41,523 bases of DNA from an uncultured Mailhella sp. (GCF_944324995.1 NZ_CALUYL010000027.1:1-41523); one strand, 5' to 3'; positions 8,728-20,397 are shown, numbered from the stretch's first letter. Made by a program: numbers and translations. Notes: generated by a model not told the origin, from the sequence alone.

Positions 8728-8905
8728 ATTTTCCTTCCTTTTGAGCGGGAAGGGAGCTTCCCGCAGGCCGGGCAATGGTACGACAAGCGGGCAGCGCGCG
8801 CAAGGGCGTATTGCGCGGACAAGCTCGGGCCCGGGCTTTTGCGGACAGGACGGGGCGCAGGCGGCGCACTCCGAAAGGCGCGGGGAAAAGCGCGGACAGA
8901 CAGCC

Positions 8906-9394
8906 TCAGTGCGCGCGCGAACGCTTTTTCCCCGGCGCGGCAGAGGCGGCGGGATAGTCGTTCAGGGCACAGTGCCCCTCTTCGCAGCAGGCACAGGGAT
9001 TGCCGTGATCCAGACTGTCGATGATGCCGCAGCCCTGTACATGATCGCCCGCGCAGGTGCGGCGCAGCGCCTCAAGATGTTTCTTGAGATGCTGGAGCGA
9101 GGCGATCTGCTTTTCCACGTCGGCGATGTGCTTGTCCACGAGTTCGTTGATCCAGGCGCAGCTCACCGTGGGATTGTCCTTGAAGGCCAGAAGATTCCGT
9201 ATTTCGGCGAGATTCATGCCGTGCAGGCGGCAGCGCCGGATGAAGTGCAGGCGCTCCACGTCTTCGTCGCTGTAGAGGCGATAGTTGGCGTCCGTGCGTT
9301 CCGGCGGGGGCAGCAGTCCTTCCTTCTCATAATAGCGGATGGTCACGACCTGACAGCCTGACAGTCTGGCGAGCTCTCCTATTTTTAAAGGCAT
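8906..9394 (-). CDS. MerR-family heavy-metal regulator, PbrR/CadR type
   Basis: A 162-residue transcription factor that bends and untwists a long-spacer promoter when metal binds. The N-terminal winged helix-turn-helix is typical (IGELARLSGCQVVTIRYYEKEGLL), then a dimerising helix and a metal loop. Cysteines fall at 14, 79, 114, 122 and 134, with a further CACCEEGHC cluster at 134-142. Positions 14, 79 and 134 match those reported as essential in the lead regulator PbrR; the 79/114/122 set resembles CadR. So Pb, Cd or Zn is the likely inducer. It is divergent from the P-type ATPase, and its operator is at 9594-9624. GGAGG lies seven bases before the start. Confidence 0.9.
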   Translation of the reverse strand: MPLKIGELARLSGCQVVTIRYYEKEGLLPPPERTDANYRLYSDEDVERLHFIRRCRLHGMNLAEIRNLLAFKDNPTVSCAWINELVDKHIADVEKQIASLQHLKKHLEALRRTCAGDHVQGCGIIDSLDHGNPCACCEEGHCALNDYPAASAAPGKKRSRAH

Positions 9395-9593
9395 GTCGTC
9401 CTCCTTTTCCTGTTCGAGCCGGAGCCTTCATGGTAAGGATGCCGTTTGCCGAGTCAAGAGGCCCGCGTTGCTCGGCCGCTTGGAAGCAACGGGCGGCTCC
9501 TGACGTAAATCGAGAAATGATTGCAAAAAAATCCTTGTCGTTCAGTGTGTTGCAAAAATCGACAAAGATTTTCAAAAAAAATGAAAAAACGTG

Positions 9594-9624
9594 TTGACTC
9601 TATAGCTGCTATAGACACTACCTT
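9594..9624 (+). promoter_or_regulatory. MerR-type promoter/operator of the metal ATPase gene
   Basis: TTGACT (-35, 9594-9599) and TACCTT (-10, 9619-9624) are 19 bases apart, the overlong spacer used by MerR-type activators. The spacer holds the perfect dyad CTATAGCTGCTATAG (9600-9614). Position and sequence closely follow known PbrR/CadR/ZntR operators. The ATPase ATG is 24 bases downstream. Confidence 0.9.
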
Positions 9625-9647
9625 GATTTCAACAAGGAGAAAACAGC

Positions 9648-12047
<2,400 letters not shown>

Positions 12048-12069
12048 GACGCGCCCGACCTTTGACGGA

Positions 12070-12110
12070 CAGGGGCTTTCGGAAGGTCTGAGAACCGCCG
12101 AAAGCCCCTG
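12070..12110 (+). terminator. Terminator-like hairpin after the metal ATPase gene
   Basis: CAGGGGCTTTCGG (12070-12082) pairs perfectly with CCGAAAGCCCCTG (12098-12110) 22 bases after the stop. The following T-run is poor (TTGCCGTTCT). Confidence 0.65.
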
Positions 12111-12452
12111 TTGCCGTTCTGAGGCGGCGGAGCGCATAAAAAAGTCCTTGCCCTCTTGATGAAAGTCCGGGGAAGATTTATTTACTCATTTGAGCATAAT
12201 TGCATGCGGATGGAAGCCGTGTCCGTGTTGTCGAAGCTTTTTCGGCGCAAGGCCCCGGAGTTTTTCGCCGGGGTGCGGCACGTGAAAACGCCGCGGAAGC
12301 TGCGGGCGGATCTGCGCCGGAAGCCCCGGCGGAACCGGAGCGTGCAGCGCCTGTTCCGTCGGCGGCCCGCAGAGGACGACGTTTCGGTCGGGCGCAGGCA
12401 GATCATCCGCGATGTCGCGTTGTTTACGATTTCAACCGAGAGGAGAGTTACC
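12111..12452. other. Upstream region of the NifX-like gene
   Basis: The frame of the NifX-like gene stays open far upstream, but the encoded stretch is Arg-rich and unlike protein, and the good ribosome binding site is at 12440-12447, so I treat this as non-coding. It contains a short AT-rich block near 12177-12200 with CTCA-TT-TGAG (12184-12195) and a possible -10, the likeliest promoter area. Confidence 0.4.
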
Positions 12453-12848
12453 ATGTCTGAAGTTGTTCTTGTTGCCGTTCCTTCCGATGCTCCCGCCGGA
12501 CTCAACGCCAGACCCAGCGCGCATTTCGGCCACTGCGACGCCTACACCGTGGCCCGCATTCAGGACGGAAAGATTCTCGACGTTTCCATTGAATACAACG
12601 AGGGACATGAGCAGGGCGGCTGCATTGTGCCCGTGCAGGCGCTGGCGGGCAAAGGCGTCAAGGTGCTCATTGCCGGAGGCATGGGCATGGGACCGCTGAA
12701 CGCCATGCATCAGATGGGCATGCAGGTGTTCTACGCTACCGGTTTTCTGACCGTGCAGGAAGTGCTGCAGGCGTATATCGACGGCAGATTGCAGGAATTC
12801 GGTTCCGCCAATCTGTGCCGCGGCGGCTGCGGACATCACCAGGCCTGA
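12453..12848 (+). CDS. NifX/NifB-type iron-molybdenum cluster-binding family protein
   Basis: A 131-residue protein of the dinitrogenase iron-molybdenum cofactor biosynthesis family (MTH1175-like). The fold's markers are visible: an opening beta-strand (VVLVAVPSD), the conserved SAHFGHCDAYTVARI block, and KGVKVLIAGGMGMGPLNAM near the middle. The C-terminus is Cys/His-rich (CRGGCGHHQ), a possible extra metal site. Members without nitrogenase are common in sulfate reducers and methanogens and are thought to carry or sense Fe-S or Mo clusters; the job here is unknown. GAGGAG precedes the ATG. It sits alone between two terminators. Confidence 0.88.
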   Translation: MSEVVLVAVPSDAPAGLNARPSAHFGHCDAYTVARIQDGKILDVSIEYNEGHEQGGCIVPVQALAGKGVKVLIAGGMGMGPLNAMHQMGMQVFYATGFLTVQEVLQAYIDGRLQEFGSANLCRGGCGHHQA

Positions 12849-12886
12849 TGTTGCCGCTTGGAAACCGTAAATTGTAATTTTTTGAA

Positions 12887-12923
12887 CATGACCCCGGAAG
12901 AGCGTCTCTTTTCCGGGGTCATG
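12887..12923 (+). terminator. Hairpin terminator after the NifX-like gene
   Basis: CATGACCCCGGAA (12887-12899) pairs with TTCCGGGGTCATG (12911-12923), a perfect 13-bp stem 39 bases after the stop. The T-run is absent on the + strand. Confidence 0.6.
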
Positions 12924-13346
12924 CCGTGTCTGCGGTCAGGCATGTCAGGGAAAAGGCCGGGCTTTTTTGTCGACGAACGGAAACATTCTGCTGTTTTCCA
13001 TGCTTTTATATAAGGAATAGAAGAAGGCGAAGGGACGGGGCGGACCGTACCATCAATATGTTGCGCCTGTTACAGGCAAAAAAATTTTTGTTTCATCCTT
13101 TTTACATTTGTATGAACATATGGACGTAAGCGGAAAAAAAGTGTAGCTTGGACTCAAAAGAAGAGCATGTTGAGCGTATCTGATTGATAATGCAGCGGAA
13201 GGCGTTTCTTGCGATAAAAATGACTTTCGCGTTGAGGCCTGCCGCGCGGCAGGCGCGTCGGGCATGCTTTCAAGCGGATGATTCCGCGTTGTTCCGGAAA
13301 ACGGCACAAGCCGTCAATGCTTTTTCCAAGGTTCTGTGAGGTCGTC
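12924..13346. other. Upstream region of galU with an 18-base palindrome
   Basis: No supported gene. The part 13060-13150 is strongly AT-rich, unlike the rest of the window, and probably holds the galU promoter, though no clear -35/-10 pair stands out. GCCTGCCGC-GCGGCAGGC (13237-13254) is a perfect palindrome 93 bases before the galU start, either an operator or a leader hairpin. Confidence 0.45.
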
Positions 13347-14213
13347 ATGAAAGTAAGCAAGGTCGTTCTTCCTGTTGCAGGATGGGGTACCCGTTCTCTT
13401 CCCGCCAGCAAGAATATTCCCAAGGAAATGCTGCCCATCTATAACAAGCCCGTCATCCAGTACGTTGTGGAAGAGGCTGTGCGCGCCGGCGTTCAGGAAG
13501 TCATCTTTGTGACGAATCGTCACAAGTGCGTGGTGGAAGATCATTTTGACCGCAACATCGAGCTTGAGGAACTGCTGGCCGAAGCGGGCAAGATAGAGCA
13601 GCTCAAGGCCGTGCAGGAAGCCGCCACCATGGTGGACGTCATGGCCGTGCGTCAGAAGCAGCAGCTGGGACTCGGTCATGCGGTGGGCTGCGCCAGATCC
13701 ATAGTGCAGGAAGACTATTTTGCGGTCATGGTGGGCGACGATTTCATGGTGGGCGACAACGCCGGTCTTGTACAGCTCGTGCAGACCGCGGAAAAGTACA
13801 ACATGCCGGCCATCGGCGTGATGGAAGTGCCTGCCGACAAGATCGACAAGTACGGCATGGTGGCGGGCGAGGAGCTTGAGGAAGGCGTGTACCGCATCAC
13901 CGACATGGTGGAAAAGCCCGCCGTCGGCTCCATGAATTCCCGTCTGGCCATCGTGGGACGCTATGTGCTTCCGCGTGAAATTTTCAGCTACATTGCGAAG
14001 GTCAAGCCCGGCAAGGGCGGAGAAATTCAGCTGACCGACGCGCTGGCCGACTACATGAAGGACAAGGGCATGCTCGCCGTGAAGATGAAGGGTCGTCGCT
14101 TCGATGCCGGCGACTGGGTCGATTACCTGACCGCGGGCATTTACTTCGGCCTTCAGGACAAGAAGCTGCACGAGCCTCTGCGCGAGGCGCTCAAGGAACT
14201 GCTTGACCAGTAG
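13347..14213 (+). CDS. galU: UTP--glucose-1-phosphate uridylyltransferase
   Basis: A 288-residue enzyme joining UTP and glucose-1-phosphate to UDP-glucose for LPS, exopolysaccharide and nucleotide-sugar synthesis in the cytosol. The nucleotide-binding signature VVLPVAGWGTRSLPASKNIPKEMLPI opens the protein (usual form G-x-GTR-x-LP-x-TK). Further markers are NKPVIQYVVEEA, the QKQQLGLGHAV loop, VMVGDDF, and the FDAGDW sugar-binding segment. Length is normal. The ATG at 13347 follows GAGGT; an upstream 23-codon extension is not supported. It is a single-gene unit ended by the terminator at 14238. Confidence 0.95.
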   Translation: MKVSKVVLPVAGWGTRSLPASKNIPKEMLPIYNKPVIQYVVEEAVRAGVQEVIFVTNRHKCVVEDHFDRNIELEELLAEAGKIEQLKAVQEAATMVDVMAVRQKQQLGLGHAVGCARSIVQEDYFAVMVGDDFMVGDNAGLVQLVQTAEKYNMPAIGVMEVPADKIDKYGMVAGEELEEGVYRITDMVEKPAVGSMNSRLAIVGRYVLPREIFSYIAKVKPGKGGEIQLTDALADYMKDKGMLAVKMKGRRFDAGDWVDYLTAGIYFGLQDKKLHEPLREALKELLDQ

Positions 14214-14237
14214 CACAGGCTTTTGCCGATAATAATG

Positions 14238-14275
14238 AAGGCGCGCATGACGATTCTGCCGTGCGCGCCTTTTTT
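14238..14275 (+). terminator. Rho-independent terminator of galU
   Basis: AAGGCGCGCA (14238-14247) pairs with TGCGCGCCTT (14262-14271) and is followed by T residues to 14275. The remaining 300 bases up to 14576 show no gene; a small inverted repeat GGTTC/GAACC (14549-14564) precedes the next ribosome binding site. Confidence 0.9.
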
Positions 14276-14576
14276 GCGTCCGTGGTTCAGAAGACGGCGG
14301 GCGCGCCGGAAGCGGGAAATGCATGCGCGGCCTTGGAAAAAGCCCGGGACGGCTGCCATTTTCAGAACGGAACCGGCGCTCCGACAGGCTTTTCTCGGGC
14401 GGAAAAAGCTGTGTGTGGAAGAAACAGGCTTACTCTGCCGGAAACGGGCGCTTTGGGGGCGGGCAGCAGGCGGAACGTTTTTCGCGGGGCGCTTTCCGTC
14501 GGGAATTTTCCGCGGCTGCGGCCTTGTATTTTTGAGTCGCCGGGAATAGGTTCGGCCCTGAACCAAAGGAGGCGTC

Positions 14577-16289
14577 ATGCTTGAATTTACACGGGAAGGA
14601 ATGCTGAACCTGACCAAGGAGCTGGTCCGCATACGGAGCGTATCCCACACGCCGGGAGAAAATGAGGCGGCCGACGCCATTTTTTCTCTGCTGGCCAAAG
14701 AGGACTATTTCAGAGACCATCCGGAATTTCTTCGTTTTCTTCCCGTGGAAGAGGGCGGACTCCAAAGACGCGCCGTGCTTGCCTTTGTGGAAGCCGGAGA
14801 GCCTGTTTCGCGCACGGTGCTTCTGAACGGGCACTTCGACGTGGTGGATACGGACGTGTGCGGCGATCTGGCCGATCTGGCCTTTGACGCCGACGCCTAC
14901 ACGGCGGCGGTGGGTCGGCGCGACATTCCCGAGGAAGCCCGGGAAGACCTGGCTTCCGGCAACTGGCTTTTCGGTCGCGGCGTCATGGACATGAAGGCGG
15001 GGCTTGCCGTTCACATGGCGTACCTTGCGCACATGGCCCGTCATCGTGACGAGCTGGGCGTGAATCTGCTTTTTCTGGCCGTGCCCGACGAAGAGGGAAG
15101 TTCGGTCGGCATGCGCGGATCGCTTTCCGGCCTGTGCGCGTTCATTCGGGAGCGTCGTCTGAATCTTGTGGCCGCGCTTTCCGGGGAGCCCGCGTTCTGG
15201 ACGTCGAAAACTACGGGGGAAAGCCGTCCGCATCGTGTGCTGTTCACGGGCACCACGGGGAAGATCATGCCGCTGTTTTTCTGCGTAGGCAGAGAGGCGC
15301 ATGTGGGCTATGCCTTCGACGGCGTGAACGCCGCGGCCATTGCCGCGCGCGTCGTGTGCCTGATGGACGCCTGCCCGGACCTCATCGACGGCTCGGGACC
15401 GGATACCCTGACGCCTCCGGTATGCCTCAAGCTGAAGGATCTTCGCGACACGTATTCCGTGACGTTGCCCGAGCGCGCGGTGGCGTATTTCAACGTGCTT
15501 ACCGTGAGCAGAAGTCCGCTGGACATGCTGAACATCTGCCGCGACGTGGCGCAGCGGGCGCTTGACGAAACGCTTGCGGGCATCAAGGAGGCCGGACGTC
15601 GTTTTCAGCAGCGCTCCGGCCGCAGGGACACGCCGGTGCCCGACTGGCAGTCGAGCGTGGTGACGGTGCATGAGCTGACGGAACGTCTTGTCGGGGAACT
15701 GGGCGCGGAAGAGGCGGAAAAGCGTCTGCGGGACTTTGCCGAGGCTCTTCCTGCGGACATGGATGAGCGGGAAAAGGGCCTTGCGGTGCTGGATCACCTG
15801 GTGTCGCTGCTCAATCTCAAGGGCCCTGCCGTGGTGGTGGGATTCCTGCCGCCCTATTATCCGCAGCGCATCAATCTGCGCGTCACGGACAAGGAGCGTC
15901 GTCTGCGTTCCATCATGGAGGGCGTGCTGGACGATCTCGAAAAGAGCGTGGGGCAGGTCAGTCTTGTGGACTGCTTCAGCGGCATCATGGATCTGAGCTA
16001 CATGGGCTTCCAGGGACGCCCCGAGGAGCTGAACACGCTGGCCGAGAACATGCCCGGCTGGGGACCGGTCTTCTCCCTGTCCATGAAGGATCTCATGTCG
16101 CTCGACGTTCCCATCGCCTCCGTGGGGCCTTCGGGCAAGGACGCGCACAAGGACACGGAACGCCTGGAGCTGGACTACTCCTTCACCGTCGCGCCGAAGA
16201 TGCTCGAACGGGTGATCCGGAAATTGTCCGTCACTTCCGATGAAGGCGCTGCCACGCGCTCTGCTGAAATGCCGTCCAGCCGTCCTTGA
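14577..16289 (+). CDS. rocB: RocB-like M20-family peptidase/amidohydrolase
   Basis: A 570-residue cytosolic metallo-hydrolase of the M20 clan, closest in layout to RocB, a protein of arginine use in Bacillus whose exact reaction is not settled. Metal-site motifs are in order: NGHFDVVDT (His86, Asp88), GRGVMDMKAGL (bridging Asp near 139) and PDEEGSS (catalytic Glu pair near 165). The long central and C-terminal parts match RocB rather than the 400-residue DapE/ArgE type. No other arginine genes are near, so the substrate is open. AAAGGAGG lies six bases before the ATG. The last 59 bases overlap the convergent glycosyltransferase gene. Confidence 0.82.
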   Translation: MLEFTREGMLNLTKELVRIRSVSHTPGENEAADAIFSLLAKEDYFRDHPEFLRFLPVEEGGLQRRAVLAFVEAGEPVSRTVLLNGHFDVVDTDVCGDLADLAFDADAYTAAVGRRDIPEEAREDLASGNWLFGRGVMDMKAGLAVHMAYLAHMARHRDELGVNLLFLAVPDEEGSSVGMRGSLSGLCAFIRERRLNLVAALSGEPAFWTSKTTGESRPHRVLFTGTTGKIMPLFFCVGREAHVGYAFDGVNAAAIAARVVCLMDACPDLIDGSGPDTLTPPVCLKLKDLRDTYSVTLPERAVAYFNVLTVSRSPLDMLNICRDVAQRALDETLAGIKEAGRRFQQRSGRRDTPVPDWQSSVVTVHELTERLVGELGAEEAEKRLRDFAEALPADMDEREKGLAVLDHLVSLLNLKGPAVVVGFLPPYYPQRINLRVTDKERRLRSIMEGVLDDLEKSVGQVSLVDCFSGIMDLSYMGFQGRPEELNTLAENMPGWGPVFSLSMKDLMSLDVPIASVGPSGKDAHKDTERLELDYSFTVAPKMLERVIRKLSVTSDEGAATRSAEMPSSRP

Positions 16290-17397
16290 TCGGGCGACAC
16301 CGGCGCCGCAGATAGCGGTAGAAGTAATAGAGCCGGTCTGCGGCGGAGACGTTCATGTTGAACAGTATGGGGCTGCCTGTGGCGTTGACGGCCTGCCGGT
16401 CTTTGATGGCGGTCATGCCCGGGCAGCCTTCCATATTGCCGCAGAAGTCGTCCCGGGCGTCCAGTTCGCGACGTATGGCTTCTATGTCAAAGGCGTACCA
16501 GGGCCAGGCGTGATGAATTTTGCGTCGGCGCAGGGGACGGGCTTCGTGTTTGGGCGGCTCCCATACGTAATAGTTGTCCGTTTTGGCTTTGGCGATGAGG
16601 TCGAACTGAAGATTGTGGGCCTCTTCGTCGCCGTTCATGCGGTTGATGACGATATACCGCGTGCCCGGATTTTTCAGCAGCAGCATGGTGTGGAAGGCGG
16701 AGCCGATGCAGCCCATGACCACTTCGGCCGAACCCAGCATGTCGATTTGCTCTTCCAGCGAATGATGTTCCGGATGCACGATGAGCCAGCCCCGCGACGC
16801 GAGCATGTCTTCCAGTTCCCGCTCGTTGGTGAAGATGATGTTGTCGGAATTGACGGCGGAGCGGGAAAGCCAGACGCGTCTGCCTTTCTGCACGACGGAT
16901 TCATGCACGGCAAAGGCGTCCACCTGTTCCTGAGTGAGCCATACGTCGCACATCAGACCTGGCACGGGGAAGAGCATGTCGCGGAACAGGGTGGGCTCGT
17001 TGACGAAGACATAGCCGTTTCGATCGCATTCCGTAAGATGGAACAGCGTGTGCTGCCAGGGCGTGATGTCGCCCGCCGAGGCGTTGCGCCAGACGATGCG
17101 CCTTTCGGGATGGCGGCGGAACGCGTAAAGGCTCTGCATGGTTTCAATGAGAAAGTGCCCGTAGTGGAGCTGAAAAAGTCCGCCCCATATGCAGGGTTCC
17201 TCCACAATCCGCACCGGGGCTTCATACGGAGCCTGTCTGCGGGCCTGGCGTCCGCGACGACACATGTGCGCCAGCGCGACGGGTTTTCCATCGCACCAGG
17301 CTCCGGAAAATCCGTATTTGTCGGGAAGAATGACGACGTCGTGGAGAAGCGTCTCCTGAAGTGTGACGGGCCTGAGGTTTTTGATTGAACTCGGCAT
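16231..17397 (-). CDS. Glycosyltransferase family 61 (DUF563) protein
   Basis: A 388-residue protein with the layout of GT61/DUF563 glycosyltransferases, which add sugars to surface or secreted glycans. Visible markers are FQLHYGHFLIETMQSLYAF (about 90-108), a central WLSRS segment, and MGCIGSAFHTMLLL in the donor-binding half. The C-terminal 90 residues are basic and less conserved in type. I chose the start at 17397, with GGAAGG seven bases upstream; the frame stays open 19 codons further without a site. The 3' end runs 59 bases into the end of the rocB-like gene on the other strand, with no terminator between. The nearby kds genes suggest LPS or capsule decoration. Confidence 0.75.
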   Translation of the reverse strand: MPSSIKNLRPVTLQETLLHDVVILPDKYGFSGAWCDGKPVALAHMCRRGRQARRQAPYEAPVRIVEEPCIWGGLFQLHYGHFLIETMQSLYAFRRHPERRIVWRNASAGDITPWQHTLFHLTECDRNGYVFVNEPTLFRDMLFPVPGLMCDVWLTQEQVDAFAVHESVVQKGRRVWLSRSAVNSDNIIFTNERELEDMLASRGWLIVHPEHHSLEEQIDMLGSAEVVMGCIGSAFHTMLLLKNPGTRYIVINRMNGDEEAHNLQFDLIAKAKTDNYYVWEPPKHEARPLRRRKIHHAWPWYAFDIEAIRRELDARDDFCGNMEGCPGMTAIKDRQAVNATGSPILFNMNVSAADRLYYFYRYLRRRCRPIKDGWTAFQQSAWQRLHRK

Positions 17398-17551
17398 GGC
17401 GACCTTCCGAGAGTCTTTGAAGGTTGAGGGCGGGGCCGCAGACGTGTCCTGCATGATATCGCTGATGGAGAAAGTCGTCCATGCCTTTGTCTCAGGCGGA
17501 AAAGGCGCGTCATCCGATAAATCTCCGGCGCGCAGGAGCTCGGGACTTCCC

Positions 17552-17580
17552 TTGAAGTCGGCCGGAGCATGGCTTATACT
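17552..17580 (+). promoter_or_regulatory. Sigma-70 promoter of the kds operon
   Basis: TTGAAG (17552-17557) and TATACT (17575-17580) are 17 bases apart and lie 47 bases before the kdsA ATG. No operator-like repeat is evident, as expected for a housekeeping unit. Confidence 0.75.
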
Positions 17581-17627
17581 GCTAGGCGTTGTTTTTCCCT
17601 TTTCCGCCCGACGGGCTTGGAGTTTTC

Positions 17628-18461
17628 ATGTTTGAACTTGCATTCAACGGCAGGCCGTATCTTACGGTCGACAACACGCTGCCTCTTTTCTTCATAGCCG
17701 GGCCGTGCGCCATCGAAAGCCGGGCTCATGCGCTGGAGGTGTCCGCCGCGCTCAAGGAAATTTTTGCGGAGGCGGGCATTCCCTTCGTGTACAAGTCGAG
17801 CTTCGACAAGGCGAACCGCAGCTCCGGCGCGGGCTTTCGCGGCGTGGGCATGAAGGAAGGGCTTTCCATTCTTGCCGAAGTGCGCGAGAGCCGGAACATT
17901 CCCGTGCTCACCGACATTCACACCGCCGAGCAGGCCGCGCCCGTGGCCGAAGTGGCGGATTATCTGCAGACCCCGGCCTTCCTCTGCCGTCAGACCGATC
18001 TCATTCTTGCGGCCGCTTCCACCATGAAGCCGGTCAACATCAAGAAGGGGCAGTTCCTTGCGCCGTGGGAAATGGAAAACGTGCTCAAAAAGGCCCGTTC
18101 CACGGGCAACGAGCGCATCACGCTGTGCGAGCGCGGTACCACCTTCGGGTACGGCAACCTGGTGGTGGACATGCGGGGCCTTGAAATCATGAAGAAATTC
18201 GCGCCGGTGGTGTTCGACGCCACCCATTCGGTGCAGCTTCCGGGCGCACAGGGCTCGTGCAGCGGCGGTCAGCGGGAATTCGTGCCCACGCTGGCCCGCG
18301 CCGCAGCAGCCGTGGGCGTGGCCGGCATATTCATGGAAGTGCATCCCGATCCGGACAAGGCTCCCTGCGACGGGCCGAACATGCTGGCGCTCAGGGATCT
18401 GCCGAAATTCCTTTCCCTCATCAAGGCCTTTGACGCCGTGGCCAAGGAGAAAAGAGCATGA
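17628..18461 (+). CDS. kdsA: 3-deoxy-8-phosphooctulonate (Kdo-8-P) synthase
   Basis: A 277-residue enzyme that condenses phosphoenolpyruvate with arabinose-5-phosphate to Kdo-8-phosphate, the first committed step of the Kdo sugar of LPS. Family motifs are [11 protein letters not shown] at the start, [11 protein letters not shown] (PEP and A5P binding), [16 protein letters not shown], and [10 protein letters not shown]. No Cys replaces Asn in the KANRS motif, so it is probably the metal-independent class. The ATG at 17628 follows TTGGAG. It overlaps the kdsB start by four bases. Confidence 0.96.
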   Translation: MFELAFNGRPYLTVDNTLPLFFIAGPCAIESRAHALEVSAALKEIFAEAGIPFVYKSSFDKANRSSGAGFRGVGMKEGLSILAEVRESRNIPVLTDIHTAEQAAPVAEVADYLQTPAFLCRQTDLILAAASTMKPVNIKKGQFLAPWEMENVLKKARSTGNERITLCERGTTFGYGNLVVDMRGLEIMKKFAPVVFDATHSVQLPGAQGSCSGGQREFVPTLARAAAAVGVAGIFMEVHPDPDKAPCDGPNMLALRDLPKFLSLIKAFDAVAKEKRA

Positions 18462-19189
18462 GCATGATTGCCGTCATTCCTTCCCGGTACGCGTCCACGC
18501 GTCTGCCGGGCAAGCCGCTGGTGGACATCTGCGGCAAGCCCATGGTGCAGCACGTGTACGAACGGGTGCGCCGGGTTTCGCTGTTCGACGAGGTGCTGGT
18601 GGCCACGGACGACGAGCGCATTGCAAACGCCGTCGAGGCGTTCGGCGGCGCGGCCTGCATGACCAGTCCCGACTGTCCTTCGGGGTCGGATCGGCTTATC
18701 GAGGTGGCGAAGTCCCATCCTGCGGACGTCTATGTGAACGTGCAGGGCGACGAGCCGCTGGTGGAGCCCGCTTCCATTGAAAAGCTGGCGCGCGCCATGC
18801 TGGACGATCCTTCGCTGCAGATGGGCACGCTCTGCTATCCCGTAAGCGCGGAACAGGCGCAGAATCCCAATCTGGTGAAGGTGGTGCGCGCCCACAACGG
18901 CAACGCGCTGTATTTCAGCCGCAGCCCCATACCGTTTCCGCGCTCCGGGGGGATTGCTCCGCAGTATTTCGGACATCTCGGCATGTACGCCTATCGCCGG
19001 GAATTGCTGATGAATTTCGGCAGTTTTCCGTATTCGCCTCTGGAAAACACGGAAAAGCTGGAGCAGCTGCGCGTGCTTCAGGCGGGCATAGCCATCCGCG
19101 TGCTGGAAGTGGAGGCCACGGGGCCGGGCGTGGACACGCCCGAGGATCTTGAAGCGGTGCGCCGCATACTGACGGAAAAGGCCGGGTAG
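18458..19189 (+). CDS. kdsB: CMP-Kdo synthetase
   Basis: A 243-residue cytidylyltransferase that activates Kdo with CTP before transfer to lipid A. Motifs are [15 protein letters not shown] at the N-terminus (nucleotide binding), [23 protein letters not shown], and [10 protein letters not shown] near the end. Its ATGA start overlaps the kdsA stop, so translation is coupled, and kdsD follows two bases after its stop. Length is normal. Confidence 0.96.
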   Translation: MSMIAVIPSRYASTRLPGKPLVDICGKPMVQHVYERVRRVSLFDEVLVATDDERIANAVEAFGGAACMTSPDCPSGSDRLIEVAKSHPADVYVNVQGDEPLVEPASIEKLARAMLDDPSLQMGTLCYPVSAEQAQNPNLVKVVRAHNGNALYFSRSPIPFPRSGGIAPQYFGHLGMYAYRRELLMNFGSFPYSPLENTEKLEQLRVLQAGIAIRVLEVEATGPGVDTPEDLEAVRRILTEKAG

Positions 19190-19191
19190 TC

Positions 19192-20130
19192 ATGGCAAAG
19201 TATCTTGATGAAGCCAGGCAGGTGCTGCGCGACGAAGCTCACGCCCTGCAGGTTCTGGCCGACGATCTCGGGGAAAGCTTCGAGCGCACGGTGGATTGTC
19301 TTCTCGGCATCAGGGGCCGCATTGCCGTGACGGGCATGGGCAAGAGCGGCCATGTGGCGCGGAAAATCGCGGCGACGCTCGCTTCCACCGGGTCTCCGGC
19401 GTACTTCATTCATCCTGCTGAAGCGAGTCACGGCGATCTCGGCATGATGACGCCCGACGATGCCGTCATTGCCATCTCCAATTCCGGCAACACGGCGGAG
19501 CTGACGGACATCGTGCTCTACGCCTCGCAGAACAACATGCCCATAGTGGCCATTACCCGAAACGCCGACAGCTTTCTCGGCAAGCACTGCGATTATCTGC
19601 TGTTGCAGCCGCAGCTTCACGAAGCGTGCCCCCTCGACTGCGCGCCCACCACGAGCACCACGGTGCAGATGGCTCTCGGCGACGCGCTGGCCATGTGCCT
19701 GCTGACGGCGCGGGGCTTCCGCCGGGAGGACTTCCGGCGTTTTCATCCCGGCGGTTCGCTGGGACAGAAGCTTTCGCTGGTGCGCGATCTCATGCACACG
19801 GGCGACGCCATGCCGCTGCTGACGCCCGACGCGCCCATGATGAACGTGCTGGCCGAAATGACGCGCAAGGGCTTCGGCTGCGTGGGCGTCATGGACGGCG
19901 AGAAGCTGGTGGGCATCATTACCGACGGCGATTTGCGGCGTCACATGGGGCCGAACATTCTGGAGAGCACGGCCGAGGAGCTGATGACCAGAAATCCCGT
20001 GTGCGTTGACGCCGACGCGTTGAGCGCCAAGGCGCAGGGAATCATGGAAGAGAAGAAGATCACCTGCGTGTTTGTGGTGGACGACGAGCACAGGCCGCTC
20101 GGCATTCTGAGCATGCACGACATTTTGTAA
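19192..20130 (+). CDS. kdsD: Arabinose-5-phosphate isomerase
   Basis: A 312-residue enzyme that makes arabinose-5-phosphate from ribulose-5-phosphate, feeding KdsA. An N-terminal SIS sugar-isomerase domain (about 35-170) has VTGMGKSGHVARKIAATLASTG, AISNSGNTAEL and TTSTTVQMALGDALA. Two CBS domains follow (about 205-312), usual for KdsD and likely regulatory. It ends the operon, with a strong terminator 63 bases on. kdsC, the phosphatase between KdsA and KdsB in the pathway, is not in the window. Confidence 0.95.
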   Translation: MAKYLDEARQVLRDEAHALQVLADDLGESFERTVDCLLGIRGRIAVTGMGKSGHVARKIAATLASTGSPAYFIHPAEASHGDLGMMTPDDAVIAISNSGNTAELTDIVLYASQNNMPIVAITRNADSFLGKHCDYLLLQPQLHEACPLDCAPTTSTTVQMALGDALAMCLLTARGFRREDFRRFHPGGSLGQKLSLVRDLMHTGDAMPLLTPDAPMMNVLAEMTRKGFGCVGVMDGEKLVGIITDGDLRRHMGPNILESTAEELMTRNPVCVDADALSAKAQGIMEEKKITCVFVVDDEHRPLGILSMHDIL

Positions 20131-20192
20131 AGATCGCGTTCCCTGCTTCACCATGCAGGGGCGAGGTTTGCGGCGCGGCAGCGCGCCGAGTG

Positions 20193-20230
20193 ACGGCCGG
20201 ATTCTCCGAACGAGGGAATCCGGCCGTTTT
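20193..20230 (+). terminator. Terminator of the kds operon
   Basis: ACGGCCGGATTC (20193-20204) pairs with GAATCCGGCCGT (20216-20227), followed by TTTT. Confidence 0.85.
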
Positions 20231-20313
20231 GCGCATGAGAAAAAATGATGGATGACGGCAGGGGGGAGCCGTGTTCCGTTTTGGGGGCGGGGTGGCAAAT
20301 GAATGACAACGAC

Positions 20314-20352
20314 AAAAGGCTCCGTGCTCTCATGACGAGGGCGCGGAGCCTT
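20314..20352 (-). terminator. Terminator of metA
   Basis: On the - strand AAGGCTCCG (20352-20344) pairs with CGGAGCCTT (20324-20316), with further pairing inside, and ends in a T-run (20317-20314). It lies 45 bases after the metA stop. Confidence 0.75.
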
Positions 20353-20397
20353 GTACGCTGCTTGATGCCGCTTGTTTGCGGAAGAAGAAAATGCCGG

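Noticed and set aside
7525..9024. A 499-codon open frame on the + strand
   Set aside because: It is antisense to the RdgC-like pair and the MerR gene, with His/Gly/Ala-rich shadow composition.
12156..12452. A 99-codon N-terminal extension of the NifX-like protein
   Set aside because: The extension is Arg-rich and unlike the family, and a good ribosome binding site is at the internal ATG.
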